A DNA stretch of 64,000 nucleotides from Xanthomonas cassavae CFBP 4642 (GCF_000454545.1 NZ_CM002139.1:1232835-1296834), one strand, 5' to 3'. Counted from the stretch's first letter, positions 18,299 through 27,596 are shown. Program-made: numbers and translations. Notes: generated from the letters alone by a model not told the origin.

Positions 18299-19189
18299 AT
18301 GCGCTTGTACGCCGGGCTCTCGCGCGTGTTTCCCCGTTCCTTCAGCGCCAAGCTGCTGGCGGTGACCTTTGTCGGCATCCATCTGCCGCTGCTGTTGTTG
18401 ATTGCATGGCTGGCCTCGCAAAGCGAACTGGGCGGGCACCTGCTGTGGTCGGTGATCCTCGTGGCGCTGCTGGCAACGCTGGCCGGCACTGCCTTGACGC
18501 TTTCGGCCCTGTACCGGTTGCTGGCGCCACTGCGTATCGCCGCCGATGCACTGGATACCTATTACGCCGACCAGCGTCTGCCCAGCCTGCCCGAGCATGG
18601 CGATGACGAATTGGGCCGGCTGCTGCGCGGGATCAACCGCAGCCTGCGCGGCATCGATGCCGGCATGCGTGACCTCAAGAAGCATGCCCTGTTCGACCCG
18701 CTCACCGAGGCGCTGAACCGACGCGGCTGCGAGCAGGCCATGCGCGACTCGGTGGCCGCCGCGCAACGCGAAGGCTGGCCGTTCGTGCTGTTCGTGTTGG
18801 ACATGGACAACCTCAAGCCGATCAACGACCGCTTCGGGCACCTGGCCGGCGACCGCGTGCTGGTGCGTCTGGTGGAATCGGCCTACGGCTGGCTGGGGGC
18901 ACAGGACTGGATCGGCCGTTGGGGTGGCGACGAATTCCTGGTCGGCGTGCACGCCAGCGAGGACGAGGCCACGCTCAAGCTCAATCAATGGCTGTCCATG
19001 CTCGAACGCGAAGACGGCGAGGAAGCGCCGTTGCACCTGAGCGCGGGCAGCGCGGTCTGCGCGCGGGGCGTGGACGCGACCGAGCTGTATCGGCGCGCGG
19101 ATGCGGCGATGTACCGCGCCAAGTTTTCCGGCGGCCGGCGTCTGGTGCGCGACGGACATGACACGCCGCGCGGTCATCCGGTGACCTGA
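18299..19189 (+). CDS. Membrane-bound GGDEF diguanylate cyclase
   Basis: A 296-aa protein: two N-terminal membrane helices (about residues 18-37 and 43-65), a HAMP-like linker (LLAPLRIAADALDTYYADQRLPSLPEHGDDELGRL in two parts), then a GGDEF domain from about residue 125. The signature RWGGDEF (GGDEF at residues 209-213) is intact, so it should make cyclic di-GMP from two GTP. An RxxD inhibitory site is not obvious. There is no periplasmic sensor of any size between the helices. The ATG at 18299 follows CCGGAGAG; the longer frame from 18149 has a non-membrane Arg/Cys-rich leader and is unlikely. Confidence 0.85.
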   Translation: MRLYAGLSRVFPRSFSAKLLAVTFVGIHLPLLLLIAWLASQSELGGHLLWSVILVALLATLAGTALTLSALYRLLAPLRIAADALDTYYADQRLPSLPEHGDDELGRLLRGINRSLRGIDAGMRDLKKHALFDPLTEALNRRGCEQAMRDSVAAAQREGWPFVLFVLDMDNLKPINDRFGHLAGDRVLVRLVESAYGWLGAQDWIGRWGGDEFLVGVHASEDEATLKLNQWLSMLEREDGEEAPLHLSAGSAVCARGVDATELYRRADAAMYRAKFSGGRRLVRDGHDTPRGHPVT

Positions 19190-19662
19190 AACGCAGCTGC
19201 GCCTGCAGGCGCGCTGCCACCGGGTAGTGCGCCTGCCGTTGTGCCGCACCTGGGCGGCATGCCATCGCCGATGCTCTGCGCGTTCGTCGGCGCGTTGGTT
19301 CGATCGGCCGCCGTTGCGGTGCCGGCACACTGCGCATTGACGTAATGTAAGGATTGTGTCGAGGCATCTGCAGACAGACAGCAGCGTCGCGACCTCGCGG
19401 CAAGCGAACGCGGCCTTGGCGCGGCCAACGCAACGGCTGCGCAGCCGCCGGGTAGGCGCGCCGGCGCCCGGAATCCTCGTCTGTGAAGCGCACACTCCGG
19501 CTCCTGGGCGCCGTCGGTCCTTGGCTGATGGCTGCGCGACGTTCTTCCAGCGACTCTTGATTTTCGCTGTCACGTCGGCCGTTCGTCCCCGGTCGGCGGC
19601 GGCGCGGGCAGCCGATGGCGCGTAGCGCTAAAATGCCCGATTCCCTCGCTGCGGTGCCGTCG
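19190..19662. other. Intergenic stretch, nothing recognised
   Basis: About 470 bases between the diguanylate cyclase and the M1 peptidase. Short open frames here lack ribosome binding sites and recognisable domains. No hairpin with a T tract was found. Confidence 0.5.
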
Positions 19663-21618
19663 ATGCGCTTCCCGTTCCTGTCGCTGTCCCTGGCCGTGTC
19701 CATCGCGCTGGCCGGCTGTTCCAATGACTCCACGCCGCCGGCGTCCACCGCCGCCGCGCCGGCCGCCACTGCCAAGGCCCCCGTGAAAGCAGACGCCCGC
19801 AACCACGACGAAAGCTCCTATGCCCAGCCGCAGCTGGTGGTCATCAAGGATCTGGCGCTGGACCTGAAGCTGGATTTCGACAGCAAGCAGATCGGCGGGA
19901 CGGCCACCTACACGCTGGAGTGGAAGGACAAGGCGGCCAAGCAGCTGGTGCTGGATACGCGTGAGCTGAGCATCGCCCAGGTGCAGGCCGACGATGGCAA
20001 GGGCGGCCTGGCGCCGCTGCAGTTCGCACTGGCGCCAGCCGACAAGACCTTCGGCAGCAAGCTCACCATCGAGACGCCGAACCAGCCCGCCAAGGTCGTG
20101 ATCACCTATCACACCGCGCCGACCGCCTCGGGCCTGCAGTGGCTGGAGCCGTCGATGACCGAGGGCAAGCAGTTGCCCTTCATGTTCAGCCAGTCGCAGG
20201 CGATCCACGCGCGCAGCTGGGTGCCGTTGCAGGACACCCCGAGCGTGCGCTTCACCTACAGCGCGCACGTGACCTCGCGCCCGGACGTGATGGTGCTGAT
20301 GAGCGCCGACAACGACCCCAAGGCCGCGCGCGACGGCGACTACAGCTTCAAGATGCCCGAGCCGATTCCGTCCTATCTGCTGGCCATTGCCGCCGGCGAT
20401 GTGGTGTTCAAGCCGATCTCCGCGCGCTCGGGCGTGTGGGCCGAGCCGGCGATGGCCGACAAGGCGGCCAAGGAATTCGAAGACACCGAGAAGATGATCG
20501 GTGCCGCCGAAAAACTCTATGGCCCGTATCGCTGGGGCCGTTACGACATGCTGGTGCTGCCGCCGTCGTTCCCGTTCGGCGGCATGGAGAATCCGCGCCT
20601 GACCTTCGCCACGCCCACCGTGATCGTCGGCGACAAGTCGCTGGTGTCGCTGGTCGCGCACGAACTGGCACATAGCTGGTCCGGCAACCTGGTGACCAAT
20701 GCGAGCTGGAAGGACATCTGGCTCAACGAAGGCTTCACCACCTACGTGCAGGCCCGCATCACCGAAGCGCTGTACGGCACCGAGATGGCCGAGATGGAGC
20801 GCGAGATCGACCAGGGCGATCTGCTGGCCGAAGTGAAGGACATGGCGCCCGCCGACCAGGCCCTGGCACTGCCGCCGCTGGCGCAGCGCGATCCGGACGA
20901 GGCCTTGAGCCAGGTGGCCTACGTCAAGGGCGCCTGGTTCCTGCAGTTCCTGGAGCAGCGCTTCGGCCGCGAGGTGTTCGACCCGTTCCTGCGCGGCTGG
21001 TTCGACGACCACGCCTTCCAGAGCGCCACCACCGACCAGTTCGTCGATTACCTGAAAAAGAACCTGCTGGCCAAGAACCCCACCGCGGTGACCGCTGCCG
21101 AAGTGGATGCGTGGTTGAACCAGCCGGGCATCCCGGCGTTTGCGACCAAGGCGCGCTCGCGCAGCTTCTCCATCGTGGACACCGCGCGGATCGCCTGGAG
21201 CGGCAGCGGCACGCTGCCCAGCAAGCAGGTCACCGGCGAATGGGGCACGCAGGAGTGGGTGCATTTCCTCAGCGGCATGGGCGCGACCTTGAAGCCCGAG
21301 CAGCTCAAGCAGCTGGACGAGGCCTATCACTTCACCGGCACGCCGAATGGCGAGATCGCCATGCGCTGGTACCCGCTGGCGATCCGCAGCGGCTACACCG
21401 ATGCGCGCCCCGCTGCAGGCGAGTTCATCGAACGCGTGGGCCGCCGCAAGTTGGTGCTGCCGATCTATGCCGAGTTGCTGAAGACCCCGGACGGCATTGC
21501 GTTTGCCGAGCAGGCCTTCGAAAAGGCCAAGCCCAGCTACCACCCGATCACCACCGCATCGGTGGCCGAGATGATCGCCAAGGCCAAGGCGGCACCGCCG
21601 GCGCAGCCGCAGCCGTAA
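19663..21618 (+). CDS. M1 family zinc metallopeptidase, lipoprotein
   Basis: An aminopeptidase of the gluzincin M1 family, 651 aa. The start at 19663 gives a lipoprotein signal with lipobox LAGC (Cys19), followed by an Ala/Pro linker to about residue 50. The zinc site is H333-E-L-A-H337 with Glu356 in WLNEGFTTY, the exact family spacing. The substrate amino-terminus site is GGMENP (GxMEN). The domain order of N-terminal beta-saddle, catalytic domain and C-terminal helical repeat resembles leukotriene A4 hydrolase-type enzymes. It would act in the periplasm anchored to a membrane. In-frame ATGs at 19615 and 19633 are alternatives. Confidence 0.88.
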   Translation: MRFPFLSLSLAVSIALAGCSNDSTPPASTAAAPAATAKAPVKADARNHDESSYAQPQLVVIKDLALDLKLDFDSKQIGGTATYTLEWKDKAAKQLVLDTRELSIAQVQADDGKGGLAPLQFALAPADKTFGSKLTIETPNQPAKVVITYHTAPTASGLQWLEPSMTEGKQLPFMFSQSQAIHARSWVPLQDTPSVRFTYSAHVTSRPDVMVLMSADNDPKAARDGDYSFKMPEPIPSYLLAIAAGDVVFKPISARSGVWAEPAMADKAAKEFEDTEKMIGAAEKLYGPYRWGRYDMLVLPPSFPFGGMENPRLTFATPTVIVGDKSLVSLVAHELAHSWSGNLVTNASWKDIWLNEGFTTYVQARITEALYGTEMAEMEREIDQGDLLAEVKDMAPADQALALPPLAQRDPDEALSQVAYVKGAWFLQFLEQRFGREVFDPFLRGWFDDHAFQSATTDQFVDYLKKNLLAKNPTAVTAAEVDAWLNQPGIPAFATKARSRSFSIVDTARIAWSGSGTLPSKQVTGEWGTQEWVHFLSGMGATLKPEQLKQLDEAYHFTGTPNGEIAMRWYPLAIRSGYTDARPAAGEFIERVGRRKLVLPIYAELLKTPDGIAFAEQAFEKAKPSYHPITTASVAEMIAKAKAAPPAQPQP

Positions 21619-21625
21619 TGGAAGG

Positions 21626-21648
21626 GGAGGGCGTTGCAGACGCCCTCC
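21626..21648 (+). terminator. Hairpin after the M1 peptidase, weak terminator
   Basis: GGAGGGCGT and ACGCCCTCC form a nine-pair stem with a five-base loop eight bases after the stop codon. Only a short interrupted T run follows, so termination may be partial or rho-assisted. Confidence 0.45.
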
Positions 21649-21688
21649 GGCCGCTTTCCTTGCTGCATCGTGCCCTGCAATCGCCGCT

Positions 21689-21756
21689 GTAGGAGCGCAC
21701 CCGGGCGCGAGGGAGCATTCCCGGTAACGCCACGTCGCGCCAGGGTGTGCTCCTAC
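21689..21756. repeat. REP pair (BIME-like) with GTAGGAGC heads
   Basis: GTAGGAGCGCACCC at the left is inverted as GGGTGTGCTCCTAC at the right, with inner GGGCGCGA/TCGCGCC. GTAGGAG-headed repeats of this form are the usual REP type in Pseudomonas, Stenotrophomonas and Xanthomonas, mobilised by RAYT transposases. No RAYT gene is in the window. Confidence 0.75.
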
Positions 21757-21836
21757 GGCGTGCCGCAGTTTGATCGCGGCCGTCGTGGGCAGGCTGGTAT
21801 CGTTGCCGCTGCCTTTCATGCCTTCCGGAGTCGACG

Positions 21837-22556
21837 ATGAAGTATCTGCTGAGCGCGGCCTTGTGCGTCGCTGCAGTGAGTGGCTGTACCGACCGCCAGG
21901 CGCAGCGTCAGGCGCAGGCAAGCGCGCAGGCGCAGGCCAAGGAAACTCAGGCCGATGCGCTCGCCAAGCAATACGATGAAGCGGTCAAGGCGCAGAACTG
22001 GGACATGGCGCGTGCGCACGGTGCGGCCTTGATCGAAGGCTATGCCGGGACCACGGCGGCCACACGCATCGAGCCCGGCTATGCCGACATCAAGGCCAAG
22101 GGCGAGCAGGCGCGCGAGCTGCGTCGTATGCAGGCGCTCTGGCAGTACTCGCAGGTGCCGGCCAAGGGCGGCACGCAGCGCTCGGCGATGATCGATGCCA
22201 AGAGCCGCGTGGATGTCGACGGCAGCGGTCCCAAGCCGGTGAGCCTGGTGTTCCGCGATCACCCGCAGTGGAAGCGTCACAGCTATCTCGTGCTCAAGGC
22301 CGGCGATTTCAATTGCTACAGCGGCTGCAAGGTGCAGGTCTCGGCCGATGGTGGCGCGCCCCGCGCGATGGCGGCCCACCGCCCGGACACCGACGAAGCG
22401 ATCGCGATGTTCATCGACGACGACAAGGCGCTGTGGAAAATTGTGCGTAACGCCAAGCGCATCAGCATCACCTTCCCGGTCAAGGCCGGCGGGACGCGCA
22501 CGGCGGAGTTCGAGGTGGGCGGCCTGGATACCACTCAAATGCCGGGCTGGAAATAA
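21837..22556 (+). CDS. Hypothetical lipoprotein (239 aa)
   Basis: Not recognised as a named family. The start follows CCGGAGTCGACG. Lipobox VSGC lies at about residue 17, followed by a Gln/Ala-rich helical stretch (QAQRQAQASAQAQAKETQAD) predicted as coiled coil, a helical segment to about residue 100, and a beta-rich C-terminal domain with the pair CYSGC. The C-terminal part (VSLVFRDHPQWKRHSYLVL, KISITFPVKAG-like) resembles a small immunoglobulin-like fold, inferred only from pattern. It is followed after four bases by a HAD hydrolase gene. Confidence 0.7.
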   Translation: MKYLLSAALCVAAVSGCTDRQAQRQAQASAQAQAKETQADALAKQYDEAVKAQNWDMARAHGAALIEGYAGTTAATRIEPGYADIKAKGEQARELRRMQALWQYSQVPAKGGTQRSAMIDAKSRVDVDGSGPKPVSLVFRDHPQWKRHSYLVLKAGDFNCYSGCKVQVSADGGAPRAMAAHRPDTDEAIAMFIDDDKALWKIVRNAKRISITFPVKAGGTRTAEFEVGGLDTTQMPGWK

Positions 22557-22560
22557 GCGC

Positions 22561-23178
22561 ATGGACGGCGCGATCGCCGCACGCCTGCCGTTGTCCGCCT
22601 ACCGACACTGGGTGTTCGACATGGACGGCACGCTCACGTTGCCGGCACACGATTTCGCGTTGATCCGACGCGCGCTGGAGATCCCGCCCGAGGCGGACAT
22701 CCTGCATTACCTGGCATCGCTGCCGGCCGACCAAGCCGCAGTCAAACACGCCTGGTTGCTCGCGCACGAGCGTGAACTCGCACAGGCCGCACAGCCCGCA
22801 CCCGGTGCAGTGGCGCTGGTGCGTGCGTTGCAGACAGCCGGATGCCGGCTCGGCATGCTCACCCGCAATGCGCGCGCATTGGCGCAGGTGACATTGCAGG
22901 CGATCGGCCTGCACGATGCATTCGCCTGGGACGACATCGTCGGCCGCGATGAGGCCGCCCCCAAACCCGCACCCGATGGCTTGCAGTATTTTGCGCAACG
23001 CTGGGCGGTGGAGGGCACAGCACTGGTCATGGTCGGCGATCACCACAACGACCTGGCCTGCGGCCGTGCAGTCGGTACCTGCACCGTGCTGGTCAATACA
23101 CCCGGCGATCCATGGCCGGGCCTTGCCGACTGGCGGTTGCAGGATTGCACGCAGTTGCTGGCGCAGTGGAACCGCTAG
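22561..23178 (+). CDS. HAD-family hydrolase (phosphatase)
   Basis: A 205-aa haloacid dehalogenase-superfamily phosphatase. Motif I is FDMDGTLT with the aspartyl nucleophile near residue 21, motif II is the Thr of MLTRNAR, motif III the Lys in APKPAPDGL, and motif IV GDHHNDLACG. The helical cap between motifs I and II makes it subfamily I, like phosphoglycolate phosphatases. The substrate is not evident. It starts four bases after the lipoprotein stop codon, suggesting co-transcription. Confidence 0.85.
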   Translation: MDGAIAARLPLSAYRHWVFDMDGTLTLPAHDFALIRRALEIPPEADILHYLASLPADQAAVKHAWLLAHERELAQAAQPAPGAVALVRALQTAGCRLGMLTRNARALAQVTLQAIGLHDAFAWDDIVGRDEAAPKPAPDGLQYFAQRWAVEGTALVMVGDHHNDLACGRAVGTCTVLVNTPGDPWPGLADWRLQDCTQLLAQWNR

Positions 23179-23377
23179 CGTGAGCTTTGGCGAGTAGGCC
23201 AGGCGCGCGAAGCATGGAGTGCGATGCGTGGCTGGCCGCGTGTCGCTGGATGACGATGACGATCAGGACACCGTTATCGCCTTGGAAGTGACATGCGCTC
23301 GAAAGGGCGTGGACGCTGCTGAATCTTGCAACGCGTCATCAGCACTGCCAGACATCACACGCCTGACCTATGCCGTG

Positions 23378-23418
23378 CCCTCATCCGCCCTTCGGGCACC
23401 TTCTCCCGGTGGGAAGGG
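23378..23418. repeat. Dispersed 'CTCATCCGCCCTTCGGGC' repeat, copy D
   Basis: CCCTCATCCGCCCTTCGGGCACCTTCTCCCGGTGGGAAGGG, reverse orientation to copy A. It lies in the 627-base gap 23179-23805, whose right half carries the sigma-54 promoter region; the left half contains no gene I can support. Confidence 0.8.
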
Positions 23419-23568
23419 AAGGCCGTGGCGGCACCTTGTTCGATTATCTGGTGCGGTCTTTGGCTGTGATGCATTGATTTGCGCGAGCCAGAGGCAATCA
23501 TGTCGCCCCACGCGCGCTGAGTTCACAGCACTGACCGACAGGCAGTCCCACACCCGCTGCACCATCCA

Positions 23569-23610
23569 TGTCACAGCACGCCCGGCGCAAACTGTGCCAG
23601 AACCGTGACA
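23569..23610 (+). promoter_or_regulatory. Candidate upstream activator sites for the MDH operon
   Basis: TGTCACAG at 23569 is repeated inverted as CTGTGCCA at 23592 (seven of eight) and as GTGACA at 23605 (six of six to TGTCAC). They lie about 75-115 bases before the sigma-54 promoter, a usual position for enhancer-binding-protein sites. Binding by the AcoR-like product at 33020 is inferred. Confidence 0.45.
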
Positions 23611-23681
23611 GTGCACCTGGCTCAGCGACTGCCATCACCACAAACCCTGCTGCTCCAGCATGCTGCGTCGCACCAGGGCGC

Positions 23682-23697
23682 TGGCATGGCGTTTGCT
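23682..23697 (+). promoter_or_regulatory. Sigma-54 (-24/-12) promoter of the MDH operon
   Basis: TGGCATGGCGTTTGCT matches the consensus TGGCACG-N4-TTGC(A/T) at every fixed position but one, with the GG and GC doublets in exact register. The predicted start is near 23708, leaving a leader of about 98 bases. A sigma-54 activator gene closes the cluster. Confidence 0.75.
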
Positions 23698-23805
23698 CTT
23701 TCCTTCTCGACGTTTCCGACGTCCGCGGTGCAATTGGCGGGTGCAACGCCTGTGCTGCGGAATGTTTCAACCGACTGGTTGTTCAATCGAGAGGGGTAGA
23801 CGCAT

Positions 23806-25824
23806 ATGCACCAATCTTCCTGTCGTAGCCTGCGCAGCAGTGTGCTGCTCATGCTTGCGCTGAGCGCCGCGTTGGCTGGCTGCAAGAAAGACGCCGCCAC
23901 GGAAACGACGACAACGCCCGCACCGGCCGCCAAGCCCGTCGCGCCGGCGGCCGCCGCCATGGTCGATACCGACAGCGAGTTCACCACCAATGCCAGCAAC
24001 CCGGACAACTGGGGCGGCATCGGGCGCGACTTCGCGCTCACCCGGCACAGCCCGCTGGCCGAGATCAATCGCGACAACGTCAAGAACCTGAAGATGTCGT
24101 GGGAAATGAAGACCGATGCCACGCGCGGCCACGAAGGCCAGCCGCTGGTGATCGGCAGCGTCATGTACATGGTCAGCGCATATCCGAACAACGTGTTCGC
24201 CATCGACCTGGCAGCGCAGGAGGACGGCGGCAAGGTGTTGTGGAAGTACACCCCGCAGCAGGACGAACGCTCGGTGGCGGTGGCGTGCTGCGATACGGTC
24301 AACCGCGGCGCCTCGTACGCCGATGGCAAGCTGGTGTTCGGCAGCCTGAGCGGCGATGTGATCGCACTCGATGCCAAGACCGGCAAGGAAATGTGGAAGC
24401 AGAAACTCGCGCACCCGGACAAGGGCGAAACCCTCACCATGGCGCCGATCATCGCCGACGGCAAAGTGGTGGCCGGTATCAGCGGCAACGAGTTCGGCGT
24501 GCTCGGGCGCGTGGCCGCCTACAACCTGGCCGATGGCAAGCAGGCCTGGTCCTGCGATGCGGCCGGCACCGACAAGGCGATCTGCCTGGGCCCGGACTTC
24601 AACAAGGCCAATCCGCAATACGGCCAGCTCGGCGATCTGGGCGTGAAGACCTTTCCCAACGACGAATGGAAGCGCGGCGGTGGCGCGGCATGGGGCTGGT
24701 ACAGCTACGACCCGAAGTTGAAGCTGGTGTACTACGGCACCGGCAATCCGGGTCTGTGGAGCCCGTCGTATCGCTGCGGCAAGACCACGCAGGAGGAGTG
24801 CAACAACGGCGAGCATGACAACAAGTGGTCGATGACGCTGTTCGCGCGCAAGATCGACACCGGCGAAGCGGTATGGGGCTACCAGAAGACCCCGTTCGAC
24901 CAGTGGGATTACGACGGCATCAACGAACCGATCCTGGTGGACCTGAGCATCGACGGCAAGCAGGTGCCCTCGGTGGTGCAGTTCGATCGCAACGGTTTCG
25001 CCTACGTGCTCGATCGTCGCGATGGCACCTTGCTGCGCGCGCACAAGTTCGTGCCGGCCAACTGGGCCGAACGCATCGACATGAAGACCGGCCGGCCGGT
25101 CAAGGTGGCCGCGCATTCGCCGCTGGAACGCGGCAAGAAGGTGCAGGCGTTCCCGTCGGCGATGGGCGGCAAGGACCAGCAGCCGTGTTCGGTGGATCCA
25201 GCCAATTCGGCAGTATTCTTCTGCGGCACCAACAACTGGCACATGGAGCTGGAACCGCAGGAACGCGGCAACACCATGATAGGCCTGCCGTATGTGTTCG
25301 CCAACGTGATGATGAAGCCGAACCAGCCCGGCGCGCTGGGCATCGTCAAAGCGTTCGACGTGGTGGAAGGCAAGTCCAAGTGGGAGATCAAGGAGAAGTT
25401 CCCGGTGTGGAGCGGTACCCTGGTCACCGATGGCGGGCTGGTGTTCTACGGCACGCTGGATGGCTGGTTCCGTGCGGTGGACAAGGACACCGGCAAGAAG
25501 CTGTGGGAGATGAAACTTCCCTCCGGCATCATCGGCAACCCGATCGCCTACAAGGCCAATGGGCACCAGTACGTGGCGGTGTTCTCCGGCATCGGTGGCT
25601 GGATCGGTTTGCCGGTGGCGGCAGGTCTGGACCCGTCCGATCCGTACGGCGCGCTGGGTGCTGCCGGTCTGGCGTTCGGCGCCGGTTTCGACAAGATCCC
25701 GCTCGGCGGCATGGTGCACACCTTCCGTATCGATGGCGCCGGCAAGACGGTGTCCACTACCGCAACTGCCACTGCGGCCGCAGGCGGCGGTACCGCCAAC
25801 GCAGCAGCGAAGACGGCACGATGA
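23806..25824 (+). CDS. PQQ-dependent methanol/alcohol dehydrogenase, XoxF-like, lipoprotein
   Basis: A quinoprotein of 672 aa that oxidises an alcohol in the periplasm and passes electrons to a cytochrome c. Its eight-bladed propeller has W-motifs throughout. The vicinal disulfide is Cys161-Cys162 in VACCDTVNRG. The catalytic base is Asp368 in QWDYDGINE. Asp370, two residues on, is the extra carboxylate that marks lanthanide-dependent enzymes; calcium-type MxaF has Ala there. Unusually, the N-terminus is a lipoprotein signal with lipobox LAGC (Cys26) and a linker of about 30 residues rich in Ala, Pro and Thr. Methanol or ethanol could be the substrate. First gene of the operon; its stop overlaps a possible start of the next gene. 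Confidence 0.88.
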   Translation: MHQSSCRSLRSSVLLMLALSAALAGCKKDAATETTTTPAPAAKPVAPAAAAMVDTDSEFTTNASNPDNWGGIGRDFALTRHSPLAEINRDNVKNLKMSWEMKTDATRGHEGQPLVIGSVMYMVSAYPNNVFAIDLAAQEDGGKVLWKYTPQQDERSVAVACCDTVNRGASYADGKLVFGSLSGDVIALDAKTGKEMWKQKLAHPDKGETLTMAPIIADGKVVAGISGNEFGVLGRVAAYNLADGKQAWSCDAAGTDKAICLGPDFNKANPQYGQLGDLGVKTFPNDEWKRGGGAAWGWYSYDPKLKLVYYGTGNPGLWSPSYRCGKTTQEECNNGEHDNKWSMTLFARKIDTGEAVWGYQKTPFDQWDYDGINEPILVDLSIDGKQVPSVVQFDRNGFAYVLDRRDGTLLRAHKFVPANWAERIDMKTGRPVKVAAHSPLERGKKVQAFPSAMGGKDQQPCSVDPANSAVFFCGTNNWHMELEPQERGNTMIGLPYVFANVMMKPNQPGALGIVKAFDVVEGKSKWEIKEKFPVWSGTLVTDGGLVFYGTLDGWFRAVDKDTGKKLWEMKLPSGIIGNPIAYKANGHQYVAVFSGIGGWIGLPVAAGLDPSDPYGALGAAGLAFGAGFDKIPLGGMVHTFRIDGAGKTVSTTATATAAAGGGTANAAAKTAR

Positions 25825-25880
25825 GATCCACGCAAGGCGTTGGACGCCAACGTCGGCAGCGCTCTGTCGGCGTGGGCGGC

Positions 25881-27596
25881 ATGACCCGGCACCTGCGCAA
25901 GGGGCTGGTGGTTTGCAGCTTCGGACTCGTCGCCGCAGGTTGCACACGCGAGCCGTCTTCACCGGCGGCTCGCGCTTCTGATTCCGGTGCGGCGCCCACA
26001 GCGGCGCCTGCATCCACTGCAGCCCCAGCCGCCGCGCAAGCGCCGGCCAACACGCCGCCCCCTGCGCCCGATTCCACGGTGCTGCGCGTCTGCGCCGACC
26101 CGGGCAATATGCCGCTGTCCAACAAGGCCGGCGAAGGTTTCCAGAACAAGATCGCGCAAGTCGTCGCCGATGCCATGGGCCGGCGGTTCGAATACGAATG
26201 GCGCAGCTATTACCAGCGGGGACTGGCGCACAGCACGATCAATGCCGGCCGCTGCGATCTGCTGATGGATCTCAATAGCGACTTCGAGCAGGGCCTGACC
26301 ACGCGGCCCGTGTACCGTTCGACCTATGTGCTGGTGACGCGCAAGGGCCTGGAGCTGAGGCCGCGTTCGCTGGACGATGCAGCATTGAAATCGATCAAGC
26401 TGGGCGTGTTCCAGAGCTCGCCCGCACGCCAGGCCCTGTATGAGCACGGCATCAGCGGCCAGGTGCAATACCTGTTCTACGACTCGGCCACCGCACCGGA
26501 AGAACATCCGGGCAAGCTGGTCGAGCGGGTGGCTGCCAGCGAGCTGGATGCGGCCGAATCCTGGGGCCCGGTGGCCGGTTACTACGCGGCGCGCGGTGGG
26601 CTGGGCATGGTGCCGTTGAACACCATCGACGATGCGGTGCTGGAGTATTCGATGGCGTGGGCGGTGTCGCGCAAGAATGCGCAACTACGCGATGCATTGA
26701 ACAAGGCACTGCAGGACAACGCGGCAAAGATCGCGCAGATCCTGCATGGCTATCACGTGCCGCTGGTCCGTTGCAGCGACTGCATCGTGGCTGGCGATCT
26801 GCCGTCGCATGGGCCGTACACCACACCGGCCTCCGCATCGACCGCGCCGAGTCCTGCCGCCTCGTCGCAGGAACTGGCGCAGCTGCAGCTGCGCATCGCG
26901 GACGGCGCCAACCCCAACCAGGAACTGACGCATGCGCTGGATGCCGGCGATGCGGTACGTGCGGCGTGGCTGTTGCGGCATGGCGCCGATGCCAACACGC
27001 CCAACCTGCTCGGCGAGCCGCCACTGCATCAGGCCATCCGCAACCAGGAACCGGATCTGGTCGGCCTGTTGCTGGATGCCGGCGCACGGCTGGAAGCGCG
27101 CGATGCCAGCGGCTGGACTGCCTTGATGAAGGCGGCCTGGGCCAACGATGCCGACAGTGTCGGCCGCCTGCTGCGCAAGCGCGCGCCGGTGGACACCGTG
27201 TCCGGCGATGGCTGGAGCGCACTGGATCTGGCGGTGTCCTACGCCGATGCCGAGGTGGTGCAGGCACTGCTTGCTGCCGGCGCAAATGCACGGCGCGCCA
27301 ACGCCACCGGGTTTACGCCGGTGATGTTTGCAGTGGCACGCGACGACCCGGCCATTCTCGACGCGCTGCTCGCGCGCGGCGCCGACGTGGGGCACGCCAA
27401 TCAGGCCGGTGTCACCGCCTTGATGCTGGCCGCAGCCGCCGGGCGCGAGGACGTCGCCAAGCGTCTGCTGGCGGCCGGTGCCGACCCAGCGGCACGCAAC
27501 CGCGATGGCAAGACCGCCGCGACATTGGCACAGGACCGCGGCAATACCGCGCTGGCTTCGCTCCTTAACGAGGCCAGGCGCCCTGCCAGACGCTGA
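25881..27596 (+). CDS. XoxJ-like periplasmic protein fused to ankyrin repeats, lipoprotein
   Basis: Residues 1-20 are a lipoprotein signal (lipobox VAAGC), then an Ala/Pro linker. Residues about 65-310 match the quinoprotein-dehydrogenase-associated substrate-binding-like family (XoxJ/MoxJ): LRVCADPGNMPLSNKAGEGF at the start and VRCSDCIVAGDLPSHGPY near the end. MxaJ/XoxJ proteins are thought to help assemble or activate the dehydrogenase. Residues about 345-565 form at least five ankyrin repeats (for example GWTALMKAAWANDADSVGRLL). I know of no standard XoxJ with such a tail. An in-frame ATG at 25821 overlaps the MDH stop codon and is an alternative start. Length from 25881 is 571 aa. Confidence 0.82.
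   Translation: MTRHLRKGLVVCSFGLVAAGCTREPSSPAARASDSGAAPTAAPASTAAPAAAQAPANTPPPAPDSTVLRVCADPGNMPLSNKAGEGFQNKIAQVVADAMGRRFEYEWRSYYQRGLAHSTINAGRCDLLMDLNSDFEQGLTTRPVYRSTYVLVTRKGLELRPRSLDDAALKSIKLGVFQSSPARQALYEHGISGQVQYLFYDSATAPEEHPGKLVERVAASELDAAESWGPVAGYYAARGGLGMVPLNTIDDAVLEYSMAWAVSRKNAQLRDALNKALQDNAAKIAQILHGYHVPLVRCSDCIVAGDLPSHGPYTTPASASTAPSPAASSQELAQLQLRIADGANPNQELTHALDAGDAVRAAWLLRHGADANTPNLLGEPPLHQAIRNQEPDLVGLLLDAGARLEARDASGWTALMKAAWANDADSVGRLLRKRAPVDTVSGDGWSALDLAVSYADAEVVQALLAAGANARRANATGFTPVMFAVARDDPAILDALLARGADVGHANQAGVTALMLAAAAGREDVAKRLLAAGADPAARNRDGKTAATLAQDRGNTALASLLNEARRPARR

Noticed and set aside
23806..25824. Glucose dehydrogenase (Gcd) reading of the quinoprotein
   Set aside because: The adjacent cysteine pair and the WDYDG site are of the alcohol-dehydrogenase group, and the membrane-helix domain of Gcd is absent.
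23767..26013. 748-residue minus-strand frame opposite the MDH gene
   Set aside because: No domains; composition (His/Arg/Gly) is that of a reverse-strand shadow, and the plus strand is clearly coding.
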